From: Rhodoluna sp.
GTDB taxonomy: Bacteria; Actinomycetota; Actinomycetes; Actinomycetales; Microbacteriaceae
Reading direction: 5' to 3'
Assembly (NCBI GenBank): GCA_024645105.1
Contig: JAHEGM010000004.1
Span: 8,407 to 55,328, forward strand
Length of the DNA: 46,922 nucleotides
A program made the translations under genes and the position numbers. How positions within the stretch are numbered: the first letter of the stretch is position 1; each line of letters begins with the position of its first letter. Of the stretch, positions 12,532 to 22,788 are shown piece by piece. Under the pieces are notes generated by a model. That model was not told the DNA's origin and ran no database searches. It saw only the letters and a list, made by a program, of their open reading frames with translations.

Positions 12532-13370
12532 TAGATTCTCGCCGCGTGTATTGCACTTACTAAGATTGCCCTGGCGCCGATTGCGTACAGCTCATCCATT
12601 TTGGCGTTGATTTCGGAAGCCTTAACCAGCGCTCGAACCGCTACCCAATCAGCATCGCGCAGCGGGCTTATGGTTGGAGACTCAATACCGGGCGTGACGG
12701 CAGATGCCTGATCTACAAGTGAGGTTGGGCAGTCGTAATCAAAAATTACGTATTCTCTGGCTACCAGAACACCCTGCATTCTCTGCAAGAGTTGCGCGTG
12801 CGCATCAGAAGAGTTAGGTGAAACAATCAATTGGGCTGAGCTTTCCAATATGACAGGCCCAAAAATTTCTAGGCCAGCCTGTCTGAGAGTGTTTCCAGTA
12901 GAGACAACATCTGCCACAGCGTCGGCCACACCAAGTTGAACCGCAACCTCAACCGCACCATCCAGTTGGACCAGTTCAACAGAAATCTTTTCGCGTTTCA
13001 GGAAGTCCTCAACTAGGTGCGGATAAGCCGTTGCCACTCGAAGCCCAGATAGATCAGATAGTGACTTGAACTTGCCCGAAGGTCCGGCGAATCTAAAAGT
13101 GGATTGACCAAAACCCAAGTCAGCAACAGACTTGGCCTTTGATCTACTGTCTAGTAGTAAGTCAAGCCCAGTGAAACCAACGTCAAGAGACCCAGCCCCA
13201 ACATAGGTTGCAATGTCTCTTGGCCTCAGGTAGAAAAACTCAATGTCGTGCATTGCGTCTACTACGTGTAGGTCCTTTGGATCGCGACGAACCGTGTAAC
13301 CGGCTTCTTTGAGCATCAGAATGGCTGAATCCGAGAGGATTCCCTTGTTGGGTACTGCAACTCTAAGCAT
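12531..13370 (-). CDS. hisG: ATP phosphoribosyltransferase (long form)
   Basis: [10 protein letters not shown] start, [36 protein letters not shown], and a C-terminal regulatory domain. Confidence 0.95.
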   Translation of the reverse strand: MLRVAVPNKGILSDSAILMLKEAGYTVRRDPKDLHVVDAMHDIEFFYLRPRDIATYVGAGSLDVGFTGLDLLLDSRSKAKSVADLGFGQSTFRFAGPSGKFKSLSDLSGLRVATAYPHLVEDFLKREKISVELVQLDGAVEVAVQLGVADAVADVVSTGNTLRQAGLEIFGPVILESSAQLIVSPNSSDAHAQLLQRMQGVLVAREYVIFDYDCPTSLVDQASAVTPGIESPTISPLRDADWVAVRALVKASEINAKMDELYAIGARAILVSAIHAARI

Positions 13371-13397
13371 TGTTCTCTTTCAGAAAATGAGGAAAGG

Positions 13398-13661
13398 TTA
13401 AAAGTTTTTTTCTAGGTCTTCAATTGTCAGACCAAGATTCACCATGAGTACCTGAAGATGGTAAATCAGCTGTGAGATCTCTTCTGCCGCGCGTTCTTTT
13501 CCTTCATGTTCTGCTGCCATCCAGACTTCGGCTGCCTCTTCGACAACTTTTTTACCAATTGTGTGGGTGCCAGCCTCTAACCACTTAACGGTTTCAGATC
13601 CGGCTGGACGGTTTGCGGCCTTTTCGCTTATTTCAGCAAATAGCTCCTCGAACGACTTCAT
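13398..13661 (-). CDS. hisE: Phosphoribosyl-ATP pyrophosphohydrolase
   Basis: 87 aa with [38 protein letters not shown]. Confidence 0.95.
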   Translation of the reverse strand: MKSFEELFAEISEKAANRPAGSETVKWLEAGTHTIGKKVVEEAAEVWMAAEHEGKERAAEEISQLIYHLQVLMVNLGLTIEDLEKNF

Positions 13662-13699
13662 ACGCTCAAGGTTACCCTTTGAGTGCTTGCTAAGCCAGA

Positions 13700-14371
13700 C
13701 TAATGGCGGTGCGAAAGGCCGAGATTTGCAAGATTTCTCAGGTTTTCGATTTGTTTGGCACGATCGTCAGCCTTAAATACTGCGCTGCCTGCAACAAATG
13801 TGTCGGCCCCAAATTCTGCAACGCGTTGTATGTTGCTTTCGTCGATGCCGCCATCTACCTGCAACCACACGTCTAACTGCTCAGATTCGATTCGACGCCG
13901 GGCGGCTGACACTTTTTCAAGCGTTGATTCAATTAGAGATTGACCCCCGAATCCGGGCTCTACTGTCATTACAAGCAACTGATCAAATTCGGCTAATTCA
14001 TCGAGAATGCCATCAAGGCTTGTGTTTGGTTTGATCGCAACACCGGCCCTTGCTCCGGCTGCTCGAATACGTTTGGCAAGAGCAACCGGATTCTGTGATG
14101 ACTCTGCGTGAAATGTCACTGAAAAACAGCCAGCCTCCGCGTAGCCGACTGCCCAAGTATCTACTTCGTTAATCATTAGGTGAACGTCTAGGGGTTTAGG
14201 CGTGATTTGCTGCATTCGGCTGACCATTGGTAACCCGAATGTGAGGTTTGGCACGAAGTTGTTATCCATGACATCAACGTGAATTAGATCCGCGTTTTGG
14301 ATTGTTGAGAATTCCGATTGGAAATTTACAAAGTCGGCTGAAAGTATGCTGGGGTTAATTCTTGCTGCCAT
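13700..14371 (-). CDS. rpe: Ribulose-phosphate 3-epimerase
   Basis: [42 protein letters not shown] motifs. Confidence 0.96.
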   Translation of the reverse strand: MAARINPSILSADFVNFQSEFSTIQNADLIHVDVMDNNFVPNLTFGLPMVSRMQQITPKPLDVHLMINEVDTWAVGYAEAGCFSVTFHAESSQNPVALAKRIRAAGARAGVAIKPNTSLDGILDELAEFDQLLVMTVEPGFGGQSLIESTLEKVSAARRRIESEQLDVWLQVDGGIDESNIQRVAEFGADTFVAGSAVFKADDRAKQIENLRNLANLGLSHRH

Positions 14372-14375
14372 GCAA

Positions 14376-15755
14376 TTAGCCTACCGATTTAGTCAAAAGG
14401 GCAATGAACATGGCATCGGTTTGATGCAAATGTGGCCAGAGCTGCGCGGTCTTGCGGTTTGCGTTTAGTGCCAAGTTTGGATTGATTCCCTTTATAACCT
14501 GGTTTGCGTCAAGCAGGCTTACCGAAGCTAGCTTTCTTAGGGCCCAGTCAACAATCGCATTTGTCTCGGCAAGATGAGGAGAACAGGTCACATATGCCAG
14601 TACTCCACCAGGCTTCAGGCAATCCCAAGCACTGGTTAGAAGCTCTTCCTGCAGTGCGCTCAATTGCGAGACATCTGATTGCTGTTTACGCCACCGCGCC
14701 TCAGGTCGGCGCCTAAGCGCCCCAAGCCCGGTGCAAGGTGCGTCAAGAAGAATTCGATCAAACTTTTCTTTGTTGTGAATTGAGTATGTTCGCCCGTCTT
14801 CTTCAGTTACCAGAATGTTTGAATCAACAACCGATAGCGCCTGCCTGACCAACTTTGCGCGATGTGGAAGTACTTCGTTACAAATCAAAGTAGCCCCAAG
14901 CGCTTTCGCCTCGGCTGCAAGAAGAGCGGCTTTTCCACCTGGTCCTGCACATAGATCAAGCCAGACTTCGTTTTTACCAACGGGGAACGAATCAACCAAA
15001 GCCAGAGCAGCTAGCTGTGAACCCTGGTCTTGCACTCTGAGTCTGCCTTCACGGAAGGCCTTGAGATTATTTGGATCGCCGCCGTCTAACTGAGCGCCTA
15101 TTGGACTAGCCGGGCCAATCGGAAGATCCTCGAAGTCAGACTTACTTGCCAGACCTGGTAGCGCAACCAAACTAACTAAGGGGGCAATGTTGTCAGCAAG
15201 CAAAAGATCCTTGAGTTCGGCTTCTCGACCGTCCAACTTAAGGGATTGCTCTAACGCCCTGACAACCCAGATTGGATGCGAGTACTCAACGGCTAGCCGT
15301 TCGTGTTGGTTATCTAAGCCGTTTAGTACAACCTCAAGCCACTGATCACGTGACTTCTCACTTACCCTGCGCAGGACACCGTTAACGAATCCAGCTGCAC
15401 CGCGGCTCACGAATTGTTTCGCAAGCTCAACAGTTTCATCGAGTGCTGCGTGAGCGGGAATTCTCATGCCAAGAATTTGATGAGCTCCCAGTCGAAGTAC
15501 TACTAGCGTTTTGATGTCAATTTCATCGCTGTATCGCTTTGCGCATTCTTCAATTACTCGGTCATAGAAAAGCTGCCAGCGAATGGTTCCAAAGGAAAGT
15601 TCCTGGGTGAGCGCGATGTCGCGATCATCTAGTTTTGATTTTGCTAGCAGTTTGGGCAGCAACAGATTTGCGTAGGACTCATCAATCTCAACAGATAACA
15701 AAAGCTCTAAGGCGATTGTTCTGGAAGATTCGCGCATTGGCTTATTCGAAGACAA
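14376..15755 (-). CDS. rsmB: 16S rRNA (cytosine-5) methyltransferase, RsmB/NOL1/NOP2/Sun family
   Basis: N-terminal NusB-like domain plus LDLCAGPGGKAA, DAPCTGLGALRRRPEARWR, VTCSPH motifs. Confidence 0.93.
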   Translation of the reverse strand: MSSNKPMRESSRTIALELLLSVEIDESYANLLLPKLLAKSKLDDRDIALTQELSFGTIRWQLFYDRVIEECAKRYSDEIDIKTLVVLRLGAHQILGMRIPAHAALDETVELAKQFVSRGAAGFVNGVLRRVSEKSRDQWLEVVLNGLDNQHERLAVEYSHPIWVVRALEQSLKLDGREAELKDLLLADNIAPLVSLVALPGLASKSDFEDLPIGPASPIGAQLDGGDPNNLKAFREGRLRVQDQGSQLAALALVDSFPVGKNEVWLDLCAGPGGKAALLAAEAKALGATLICNEVLPHRAKLVRQALSVVDSNILVTEEDGRTYSIHNKEKFDRILLDAPCTGLGALRRRPEARWRKQQSDVSQLSALQEELLTSAWDCLKPGGVLAYVTCSPHLAETNAIVDWALRKLASVSLLDANQVIKGINPNLALNANRKTAQLWPHLHQTDAMFIALLTKSVG

Positions 15756-16671
15756 CTGACCCCTTTGAAACTTGGCCCCGATACCATTCAGGGGCAGGCA
15801 TAGCTTGCTTGCCCGAAGGTTGAACCTGGATTATTTCCAAGCAGGTGCCTTTGCCTGCTGCAACCACTGGCTTACCGTCGAGCAAAGAAACCGATCCTGC
15901 CGGTGAATCAACTGCTGCTTCCACAAGAGCACGAGCAGCTAGAACCCTTATTGGGTCACCGTTGTAGATTGTCCAAGCCATTGGCTCAGGATTCATGGCG
16001 TTTACGAGATTTTCTATTTGTTTGGCAGGTTCTTGCCAATTGATGCGAGCTGCATCTCTATTTATCTTTGGGGCAAAAGTTTTGGCCGTGTGGTCCTGAG
16101 GCATTTCCTGGGCAAATCCAGCAGCAATGCTTGGCAGCGTCTCAAGTAGTGCAGAAATGCCAAGCAGCGTAAGTCTAGATAGAAGATGAGCTGAGTTTTC
16201 ACCGACTTCAATCTTTGTCTGAACGGTCGAGATGATTGGACCGGTGTCCATTCCTTCATCGAGTTTGAAAACAGACACGCCTGTTGTCCCAAGGCCATTC
16301 AAAATCGCGTGTTGCACTGGGGCGGCACCACGAAGGCCAGGCAGCAGACTGTAGTGCAGATTAATCCACCCCTTTGGTAATGCTTTTAGGACATCTAATT
16401 TCAGGAGCGCGCCGTAGGCAACTACCACGCCTAAGTCTGCGGAGACAGATTTGATGGCGTCCAATGCGGTTGCATCAACCTGGTTGTACTTTAGTGTTTT
16501 TATTCCGTGCTCCTGTGCCACAAGCGCAACCGGTGAGGGAGTTAATTTTTTACTGCGGCCAACTTCAGCGTCTGTGCGGGTAAGCACGGCTGCGATTTCA
16601 ACCCCGCCTGCAATGAGTGCCTCTAACGTCTGGGCCGCATTGTGCGGAGTACCAGCGAAGATTATTTTCAA
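15742..16671 (-). CDS. fmt: Methionyl-tRNA formyltransferase
   Basis: MKIIFAGTP start, INLHYSLLPGLRGAAPVQHAI, DEGMDTGPI, WRE-like C-terminal region. Confidence 0.96.
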   Translation of the reverse strand: MKIIFAGTPHNAAQTLEALIAGGVEIAAVLTRTDAEVGRSKKLTPSPVALVAQEHGIKTLKYNQVDATALDAIKSVSADLGVVVAYGALLKLDVLKALPKGWINLHYSLLPGLRGAAPVQHAILNGLGTTGVSVFKLDEGMDTGPIISTVQTKIEVGENSAHLLSRLTLLGISALLETLPSIAAGFAQEMPQDHTAKTFAPKINRDAARINWQEPAKQIENLVNAMNPEPMAWTIYNGDPIRVLAARALVEAAVDSPAGSVSLLDGKPVVAAGKGTCLEIIQVQPSGKQAMPAPEWYRGQVSKGSVVFE

Positions 16672-16704
16672 AGCATGCCTGTCTACAATTAGGGATTGAT
16701 GGTT

Positions 16705-18579
16705 CTAGATTACTTCTTGGTCATCCATCTTCACTCTTATTGGGCGCATGGCCCTGCCCGACTTGGCACTGAAGCGCTGATGACCTGCCGATATCTTTAG
16801 CGATAATGCCCTAATTGCTTCTGCAAGTGCCAACCCGGTTGAGTATTCGAACTTAAGAAGGACACGTGACTCAACCTCTGTGCCTTTGTCTGTTATCGAG
16901 ATTGGTCCCAAAATCTCTACTCCAGCAATTTTTGACACTGCAGGTAGCACCTCCTGCATCAACTCAGCAGTGGTACCAACAGATGCTAGGCGAATAGCTG
17001 GAGGGAATCTCAATTCAGTTCTCGTGACTAACTCATGATTCGCGATTTCGACCATTGACCAAAGTGAAAACTTGGTTGCAAGGGTTCCAGCCAAGCCAAC
17101 CACGACTGCTCTCCCGTCTGCATGCATAAGTGCAATTGCATTTGCCCAGCTACGAACCGCGTCCTCGGTGGCCCTCAATGAGTCCTTTGAGAGTGCAACA
17201 TTCGCATCCAGAATGATGACTGCCGCGTAGCCACCCTTGGCTAATGGCTCCGCTCCCGGAGTGGCAATTACCAAACTCTTATCGGGGGCTGTGAGCACGG
17301 GCTCGTCACCAGTTGATTCAATTATTCTTGCGCCGGGAAAGGCTTTTCCGAATTCAGCTACGGTGCGAGAGCTACCGGGTTTACCTTGGCGAAGCTTTGC
17401 TGAGCCGCAGGACTTGCATGTGTGATCAAGGTTTCCTGCGTTGCACCACCTACACCTAGTCATGTTTCTTTGGTCAATCCAAATCGGACCGTTACAGCTC
17501 TTGCACATTGCCCTTGAGTTGCACTGGGTGCAGTAGGCCGAACTAGAGGTTCCTTTGGACGCGACCTGCACTAAAACTGCGCCCTGCTCGAGCCCAGATC
17601 TAATTGCGCGCCACGCTAATGAATCAACTCGGATGTCTGAATCCGAATTTGCTATTTTAGGAATTGGAAAAGCCTTGGTGGAATCAGTAAAGAAATTAAG
17701 GTTCAAATATCTTGCAATCTCAGCAGATCTTGCATGGCCAAATACTTTCAAATCGCATTGTTGAATCTGCTGCCTCAAAAGCGCAACCTCACGGGTGTGG
17801 CTATACGGCGAGCTTGGTTCTTGATGGCTTGAGTCGGCGTCATCCCAGATTATTACCTGAACGAGATTACGAACCGGTGCATAGATAACAGCTCTGGAGC
17901 CCACGACTATTGATTTTTCTCTTGAAAGGCACGAGAGAAATGACGAGTATCTTTTTGACTTGGCAACAGATGACGAATAGTCAACTACGTGCTCTGCTAG
18001 CTGAGCATCATGTAAAGCGGTAAGAACTAATGACTGATCGCGGAAATCGGGAAGCGCAATTATTGTTGAGCCACCCCGTTGCAACACATCCCGTGCGGCT
18101 TCAACAACTTCATTTACCCAAACAGGGACTGAATCTCTGATTACCGGATTTATCAGCGCCGTTTCTCGCTTTGATGATCCTTTTAGGCTGTTAGGTGTCT
18201 CTAAGAAACTCTCAAGCCATTTCTTTTCGACTGCGACACTTCTATCTGGAATTGCAAGCCTAAATACGTCAGCCACCGAAGATGCCTGGCGATCTGCGAC
18301 TGCTCTGCATAGTTGATAAACATCACTGTCTAGAACGCGTGCAGAAGAAATGACTTCAGCAATTTCACTCAGCTTGCCCTCGAAATCACTTTCTTGCGCA
18401 ATCTCAACAATGAATCCATCCAATGGATTTTTTGATCTCCCAAAGGGAACTCGGACACGCACACCGGGAAGTGCGATGCCCTCCAGATGCTCTGGAACAG
18501 CGTAGTCAAATAGGCGATCTAGTTGCGGAAGCGGCGAATTCAGCGCAACCTTTGCAATTTGTGCTAAACGAGTCACCAT
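16705..18579 (-). CDS. priA: PriA-like primosomal protein, actinobacterial form without detectable helicase motifs
   Basis: N-terminal PriA DNA-binding region (LPQLDRLFDYAVPE, GVRVRVPFG) and a zinc-binding Cys cluster (CTQCNSRAMCKSCNG...CRWCNAG...CKSCGS). Position between metK and fmt matches. Confidence 0.88.
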   Translation of the reverse strand: MVTRLAQIAKVALNSPLPQLDRLFDYAVPEHLEGIALPGVRVRVPFGRSKNPLDGFIVEIAQESDFEGKLSEIAEVISSARVLDSDVYQLCRAVADRQASSVADVFRLAIPDRSVAVEKKWLESFLETPNSLKGSSKRETALINPVIRDSVPVWVNEVVEAARDVLQRGGSTIIALPDFRDQSLVLTALHDAQLAEHVVDYSSSVAKSKRYSSFLSCLSREKSIVVGSRAVIYAPVRNLVQVIIWDDADSSHQEPSSPYSHTREVALLRQQIQQCDLKVFGHARSAEIARYLNLNFFTDSTKAFPIPKIANSDSDIRVDSLAWRAIRSGLEQGAVLVQVASKGTSSSAYCTQCNSRAMCKSCNGPIWIDQRNMTRCRWCNAGNLDHTCKSCGSAKLRQGKPGSSRTVAEFGKAFPGARIIESTGDEPVLTAPDKSLVIATPGAEPLAKGGYAAVIILDANVALSKDSLRATEDAVRSWANAIALMHADGRAVVVGLAGTLATKFSLWSMVEIANHELVTRTELRFPPAIRLASVGTTAELMQEVLPAVSKIAGVEILGPISITDKGTEVESRVLLKFEYSTGLALAEAIRALSLKISAGHQRFSAKSGRAMRPIRVKMDDQEVI

Positions 18580-18597
18580 TTGCTGGCTTGTTGACTG

Positions 18598-19791
18598 CTA
18601 AAGATTTACTGCCGCGCGAAGCTCAGACACGCGATTAGTTGATTCCCATGTGAACTCTGGCAATTCACGACCAAAGTGACCATATGTAGCAGTCTTTGAA
18701 TAAATAGGACGAAGCAGATCAAGTGACTCGATTATTGCCTTAGGGCGCAAATCAAACACTGCATTGATTGCATCAACAATTTTGTCGTCAGATACCGTAC
18801 CGGTGCCAAAAGTTTCAACGTAAAGACCTACTGGTCTGGCGACTCCAATTGCATAAGCAACTTGAACCTCAACACGCTTTGCGAGCTTCGCTGCAACAAC
18901 ATTCTTAGCAACCCATCGCAGAGCGTAAGCAGCTGAACGATCTACCTTCGACGGATCCTTGCCGGAAAAAGCTCCCCCGCCATGGCGGGAGGCTCCACCG
19001 TAGGTATCAACAATGATTTTTCGACCGGTCAAACCCGCATCACCCATTGGGCCACCAACTTCAAACTTTCCGGTTGGGTTGATGAATAATTGTGCCCCGG
19101 CAAAATCAAGCCCAGACATTTCAAGAACAGGGTGAATAACTTCAGTTCTCATTGCATCAACTATGTCAGCGTGACTTATGCCAGGGTTGTGCTGAGTAGA
19201 TAGAACAACGGCCTCGATGGTTTTTGGAACTGAACCTTCGAATCCAATTGTTACTTGGGTCTTACCGTCTGGGCGAAGAAAATCTACTACGCCTTGTTTT
19301 CTTACTTCCGCGAGTTTTTCACTCAGGCGATGTGCAAGGTGGATTGCTGTGGGTATAAGTGTTGGGGTTTCGTCGGTGGCATAGCCAAACATAATTCCCT
19401 GGTCACCGGCTCCTTGTGAATCAAAGCGATCAACAGAGGCGCCCTCGCGCTTTTCAAATCCGGCATCAACGCCTTGAGCAATGTCTGGCGACTGTTGGCC
19501 AATAGAAATAGAGACTCCGCAGCTATCGCCGTCAAAACCAATGTCAGAACTGGTGTAACCAATCTCGCGAATCTTTTCGCGAACCAGTTTAGGAATTTCA
19601 ACATAGCCAGATGTAGTTACTTCACCTGCGACGTGCACGAGACCCGTGGTGACCATTGTCTCGACGGCCACACGAGATGAAGGATCTTGCTCCAGCATTG
19701 CGTCAAGAATTGTGTCGCTGATTTGATCGCAAATTTTATCTGGATGACCTTCAGTCACAGATTCAGAGGTGAAAAGGCGTAGTTTGCTCAT
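18598..19791 (-). CDS. metK: S-adenosylmethionine synthetase
   Basis: [48 protein letters not shown] motifs. ATG 19791 is the likely start. Confidence 0.97.
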   Translation of the reverse strand: MSKLRLFTSESVTEGHPDKICDQISDTILDAMLEQDPSSRVAVETMVTTGLVHVAGEVTTSGYVEIPKLVREKIREIGYTSSDIGFDGDSCGVSISIGQQSPDIAQGVDAGFEKREGASVDRFDSQGAGDQGIMFGYATDETPTLIPTAIHLAHRLSEKLAEVRKQGVVDFLRPDGKTQVTIGFEGSVPKTIEAVVLSTQHNPGISHADIVDAMRTEVIHPVLEMSGLDFAGAQLFINPTGKFEVGGPMGDAGLTGRKIIVDTYGGASRHGGGAFSGKDPSKVDRSAAYALRWVAKNVVAAKLAKRVEVQVAYAIGVARPVGLYVETFGTGTVSDDKIVDAINAVFDLRPKAIIESLDLLRPIYSKTATYGHFGRELPEFTWESTNRVSELRAAVNL

Positions 19792-19793
19792 AA

Positions 19794-20999
19794 TCAATCA
19801 AGCATATCGGAGATAACGTCAAGTAGTTGGTTGGCCACCTCGTACTTGGTTCCGCTGGAAGAGAAAGAATCACCATTAGCCGCGAGTATGAGCACATTAT
19901 TGACGTCGCTATCAAAAACCTTGCCGTTGAAAACATTATTAGCAACTATCAAGTCACACTGCTTTGCCGCAAGTTTAGAAAGGGCAAGCTGGGTAAGAGC
20001 TTCAACCTCTGAATTGTCTTCAATTGTCTCGGCTGCAAATCCAACAGTTAGCGTTTTTGATTTTGCTGCGCTTAGAGACTTGACGGTTTCGGCGAGGATG
20101 TCCGGGTTTGCAACTAATTTAAGGTTTAGCTCCTGACCTACCTCAGAGCGCTTTATTTTGCTGCTTGAAACATTCTCTACTCTAAAGTCTGACACCGCAG
20201 CCGCCATTATCAGACAGTCAAACTTTGCTGCTTGGCCCTGAACCGCCTCAGACAGTTCAGCAGCACTACTGACGCGAAGTGTTTCTGACAATCCTGTGTC
20301 AATGTTGGCAACGTTAGCGGCAACTAATAGGACTTCTGCACCTCGAGCTTGGGCAGCCTTTGCAATTGCAATCCCCTGTTTGCCCGAAGACTTGTTTCCG
20401 ATAAACCTAACCGGATCAATGCTCTCTTGAGTTCCGCCGGCCGTAATAAGAAATTTTCTACCAACCAGATCTTGCTTTTGCAACGCTGAAAGAGCAAAAG
20501 TAACTATGTCCTTAGGTTCAGGAAGTCTGCCAACACCGGTGTCGGCGCCGGTTAGGCGACCAACTGCAGGCTCAAGAATCTTGACACCCCTAAGGTTCAA
20601 GGTTTCTACGTTTGCTTTGGTAGCCGGATGCTGCCACATTTCTGTGTGCATAGCCGGGGCTATCACCACGGGAGCAGTGGTTGCCAAAAGGACATTGCCT
20701 AACAGATCATCGGCAAGTCCAGTGGCATATCTGGCCAAAAAAGCGGCGGTTGCTGGGGCCACGATTACTAGATCGGCTTCTTGAGCCAAAGCAATGTGTT
20801 TTACGTCAGCTACATCTGTGTAGAGATCCGAGTCAACTGAATTGTGAGAGAGTGCCTCGAGTGTTGCCGCTCCAATGAATCGGAGTGCGTTCTGTGTTGG
20901 TAAAACCTTTACCGTGTGCCCGGACTCGGTCAAAAGGCGAATGATGCCAGTTGCCTTGTAAGCGGAGATTCCGCCAGTGATGCCTAATAAGACATGCAT
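19794..20999 (-). CDS. coaBC: Bifunctional phosphopantothenoylcysteine decarboxylase / phosphopantothenate-cysteine ligase
   Basis: [47 protein letters not shown] motifs. Confidence 0.96.
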   Translation of the reverse strand: MHVLLGITGGISAYKATGIIRLLTESGHTVKVLPTQNALRFIGAATLEALSHNSVDSDLYTDVADVKHIALAQEADLVIVAPATAAFLARYATGLADDLLGNVLLATTAPVVIAPAMHTEMWQHPATKANVETLNLRGVKILEPAVGRLTGADTGVGRLPEPKDIVTFALSALQKQDLVGRKFLITAGGTQESIDPVRFIGNKSSGKQGIAIAKAAQARGAEVLLVAANVANIDTGLSETLRVSSAAELSEAVQGQAAKFDCLIMAAAVSDFRVENVSSSKIKRSEVGQELNLKLVANPDILAETVKSLSAAKSKTLTVGFAAETIEDNSEVEALTQLALSKLAAKQCDLIVANNVFNGKVFDSDVNNVLILAANGDSFSSSGTKYEVANQLLDVISDMLD

Positions 21000-21044
21000 T
21001 GAAGTTTGCTCTCAGCTGGTTGAGGTTTGTGTGCTCGAGTGCAA

Positions 21045-21299
21045 TTACTCGGTGGCGTGCTTCTGAAGCTTGTTTTGATCGATTTCGTGCATTGCAATAG
21101 TCAAAGGCTTTTCGTCAACCGTTGCGTCTACCAATGGACCAACGTTGTTAAACAGGCTTCCCTCGTGCAGAGCTGAGTAGTAGTCGTTGATTTGACGGGC
21201 ACGCTTTGAAGCAAAAATCACGAGTTCATACTTAGAGTCAACCTTGTTGAGTAGGTTGTCAATCGCTGGAGAAACGATTCCTTCTAGCTTTTCAGACAT
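21045..21299 (-). CDS. rpoZ: RNA polymerase omega subunit
   Basis: 84 aa with [32 protein letters not shown], between gmk and coaBC. Confidence 0.95.
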   Translation of the reverse strand: MSEKLEGIVSPAIDNLLNKVDSKYELVIFASKRARQINDYYSALHEGSLFNNVGPLVDATVDEKPLTIAMHEIDQNKLQKHATE

Positions 21300-21345
21300 G
21301 ATTTTGACCTTCTATAGATTTGAATGTTTTGGCGGGCTACAGCCG

Positions 21346-21897
21346 CTAAGCCTTCACCAATTCTACGACTTGATGGGCGCATCTGGCTACCTCATCGTTG
21401 ATAACAACAAAATCAAATTCATCCTGGGCGGCAAGCTCAATTTTGGCGGTTTCTAGGCGCTTTTCCTGCTCTTCTGGGGCTTCCGTGCCGCGGCCTCGGA
21501 GTCTGAGAACCAATTCATTCCAACTAGGCGGTGCGATGAAGATTGTTTTGGCCTCAGGCATAGATTCTTTTACCTTTCTAGCCCCTTGAACGTCAATCTC
21601 AAGTATCACCAAATCTCCTCGTTTTAGGGCCTCTTCGACTGGCTTGCGCGGAGTTCCATACTTGTTGGATCCATGAACGACTGCAAATTCAAGCATGTTC
21701 CCCGACTGAATCATTTCGTCAAACTGGTCGTGACTCAGGAAGTAATAGTCAACACCGTCAACCTCACCAGGTCTTGGTGTTCTAGTTGTTGCCGAGACCG
21801 ATAGGTGAACATTTGGATAGTTCTCTTTGATGTATCGAACAACGGTGCCTTTTCCAACTGCAGTTGGGCCTGCTATTACGGCTAGATGCGATGACAT
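21346..21897 (-). CDS. gmk: Guanylate kinase
   Basis: AGPTAVGKGT P-loop, SVSATTRTPRPGEVDGVDYYF. Confidence 0.97.
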   Translation of the reverse strand: MSSHLAVIAGPTAVGKGTVVRYIKENYPNVHLSVSATTRTPRPGEVDGVDYYFLSHDQFDEMIQSGNMLEFAVVHGSNKYGTPRKPVEEALKRGDLVILEIDVQGARKVKESMPEAKTIFIAPPSWNELVLRLRGRGTEAPEEQEKRLETAKIELAAQDEFDFVVINDEVARCAHQVVELVKA

Positions 21898-21906
21898 GAT
21901 GACAGC

Positions 21907-22788
21907 CTATGCCTGAAGAAGCCCGGCTTGCAGTTCGGATTTTGAAATCTGAATTGCCTTCGAGATTCCATTTGCGCCGGCCTGTAAAACGCTACGAGAA
22001 ACAGAGTGGATAACTCGATCTGCACCGGCTCCAAATAGTTGTCTAGTTGCAGAAAGCTCGGCACCCTGGGCACCAAAACCTGGAGCCAATATTGGCGTTG
22101 CAGATTTTGAAACACCCTCTTGAACACTCTGAAGCCCAAAACTCGCCAGGTTTAAAGTCGCGCCCACAACTGCTCCAAAGGAGCCAAACGATGAATTGGG
22201 TGCACTGGTAACCGCATTAATTGCGCCCAGTGAGTCCCAGATGCTTGCCGCAATCGTTTGGCCGCCAGCCGTTGCTCTTTGCAGCTTTGCTCCCTCAGGA
22301 TTTGAAGTCGCTGCTAAAACAAAAATCCCTTTGCCTCGTTCGAGGCAGCTAGACATTGATTCCTTGAGTGAATCGAAGCCCAAATATGGTGAGACCGTCA
22401 GGGCGTCGCAGATAAAGGGGGCGTTCGCACCAAGCCACGCATCAAAATATGCGGTCATGGTGGTACCGATGTCACCACGCTTGGCGTCCATGATTACCAC
22501 TAGGTCTGTTTCGCTTGCGCGCTGGGCTAATTTTTCGAGAACAGCAAATCCTGCGGAACCATGTCTTTCGAAGAAAGAAACCTGGGGCTTAATGATTCCA
22601 ACTGAATTTGCCGCAGCATCGAGAGCTAGATAGGCAAATTTCTCTAAACCTTGAACGTTGTCATCGAGCCCCCACTGTTCGAGCAAGGATTCATGGGGGT
22701 CAATTCCAACGCACAGCTGACCGTAGCGGTCAAAGGCAGCTTTCAGAGATACACCAAAGCTATTTGGCAAGTGCCACCGCCCTGTCAT
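21907..22788 (-). CDS. pyrF: Orotidine 5'-phosphate decarboxylase (type 2)
   Basis: [37 protein letters not shown] motifs. Start ATG 22788 ([12 protein letters not shown]) is preferred over the longer track ORF. It overlaps carB by 29 bp. Confidence 0.93.
   Translation of the reverse strand: MTGRWHLPNSFGVSLKAAFDRYGQLCVGIDPHESLLEQWGLDDNVQGLEKFAYLALDAAANSVGIIKPQVSFFERHGSAGFAVLEKLAQRASETDLVVIMDAKRGDIGTTMTAYFDAWLGANAPFICDALTVSPYLGFDSLKESMSSCLERGKGIFVLAATSNPEGAKLQRATAGGQTIAASIWDSLGAINAVTSAPNSSFGSFGAVVGATLNLASFGLQSVQEGVSKSATPILAPGFGAQGAELSATRQLFGAGADRVIHSVSRSVLQAGANGISKAIQISKSELQAGLLQA

Noticed and set aside
19792-19800. Possible SAM riboswitch upstream of metK
   Set aside because: metK begins 2 bp after the coaBC stop, so there is no 5' UTR to hold an aptamer.
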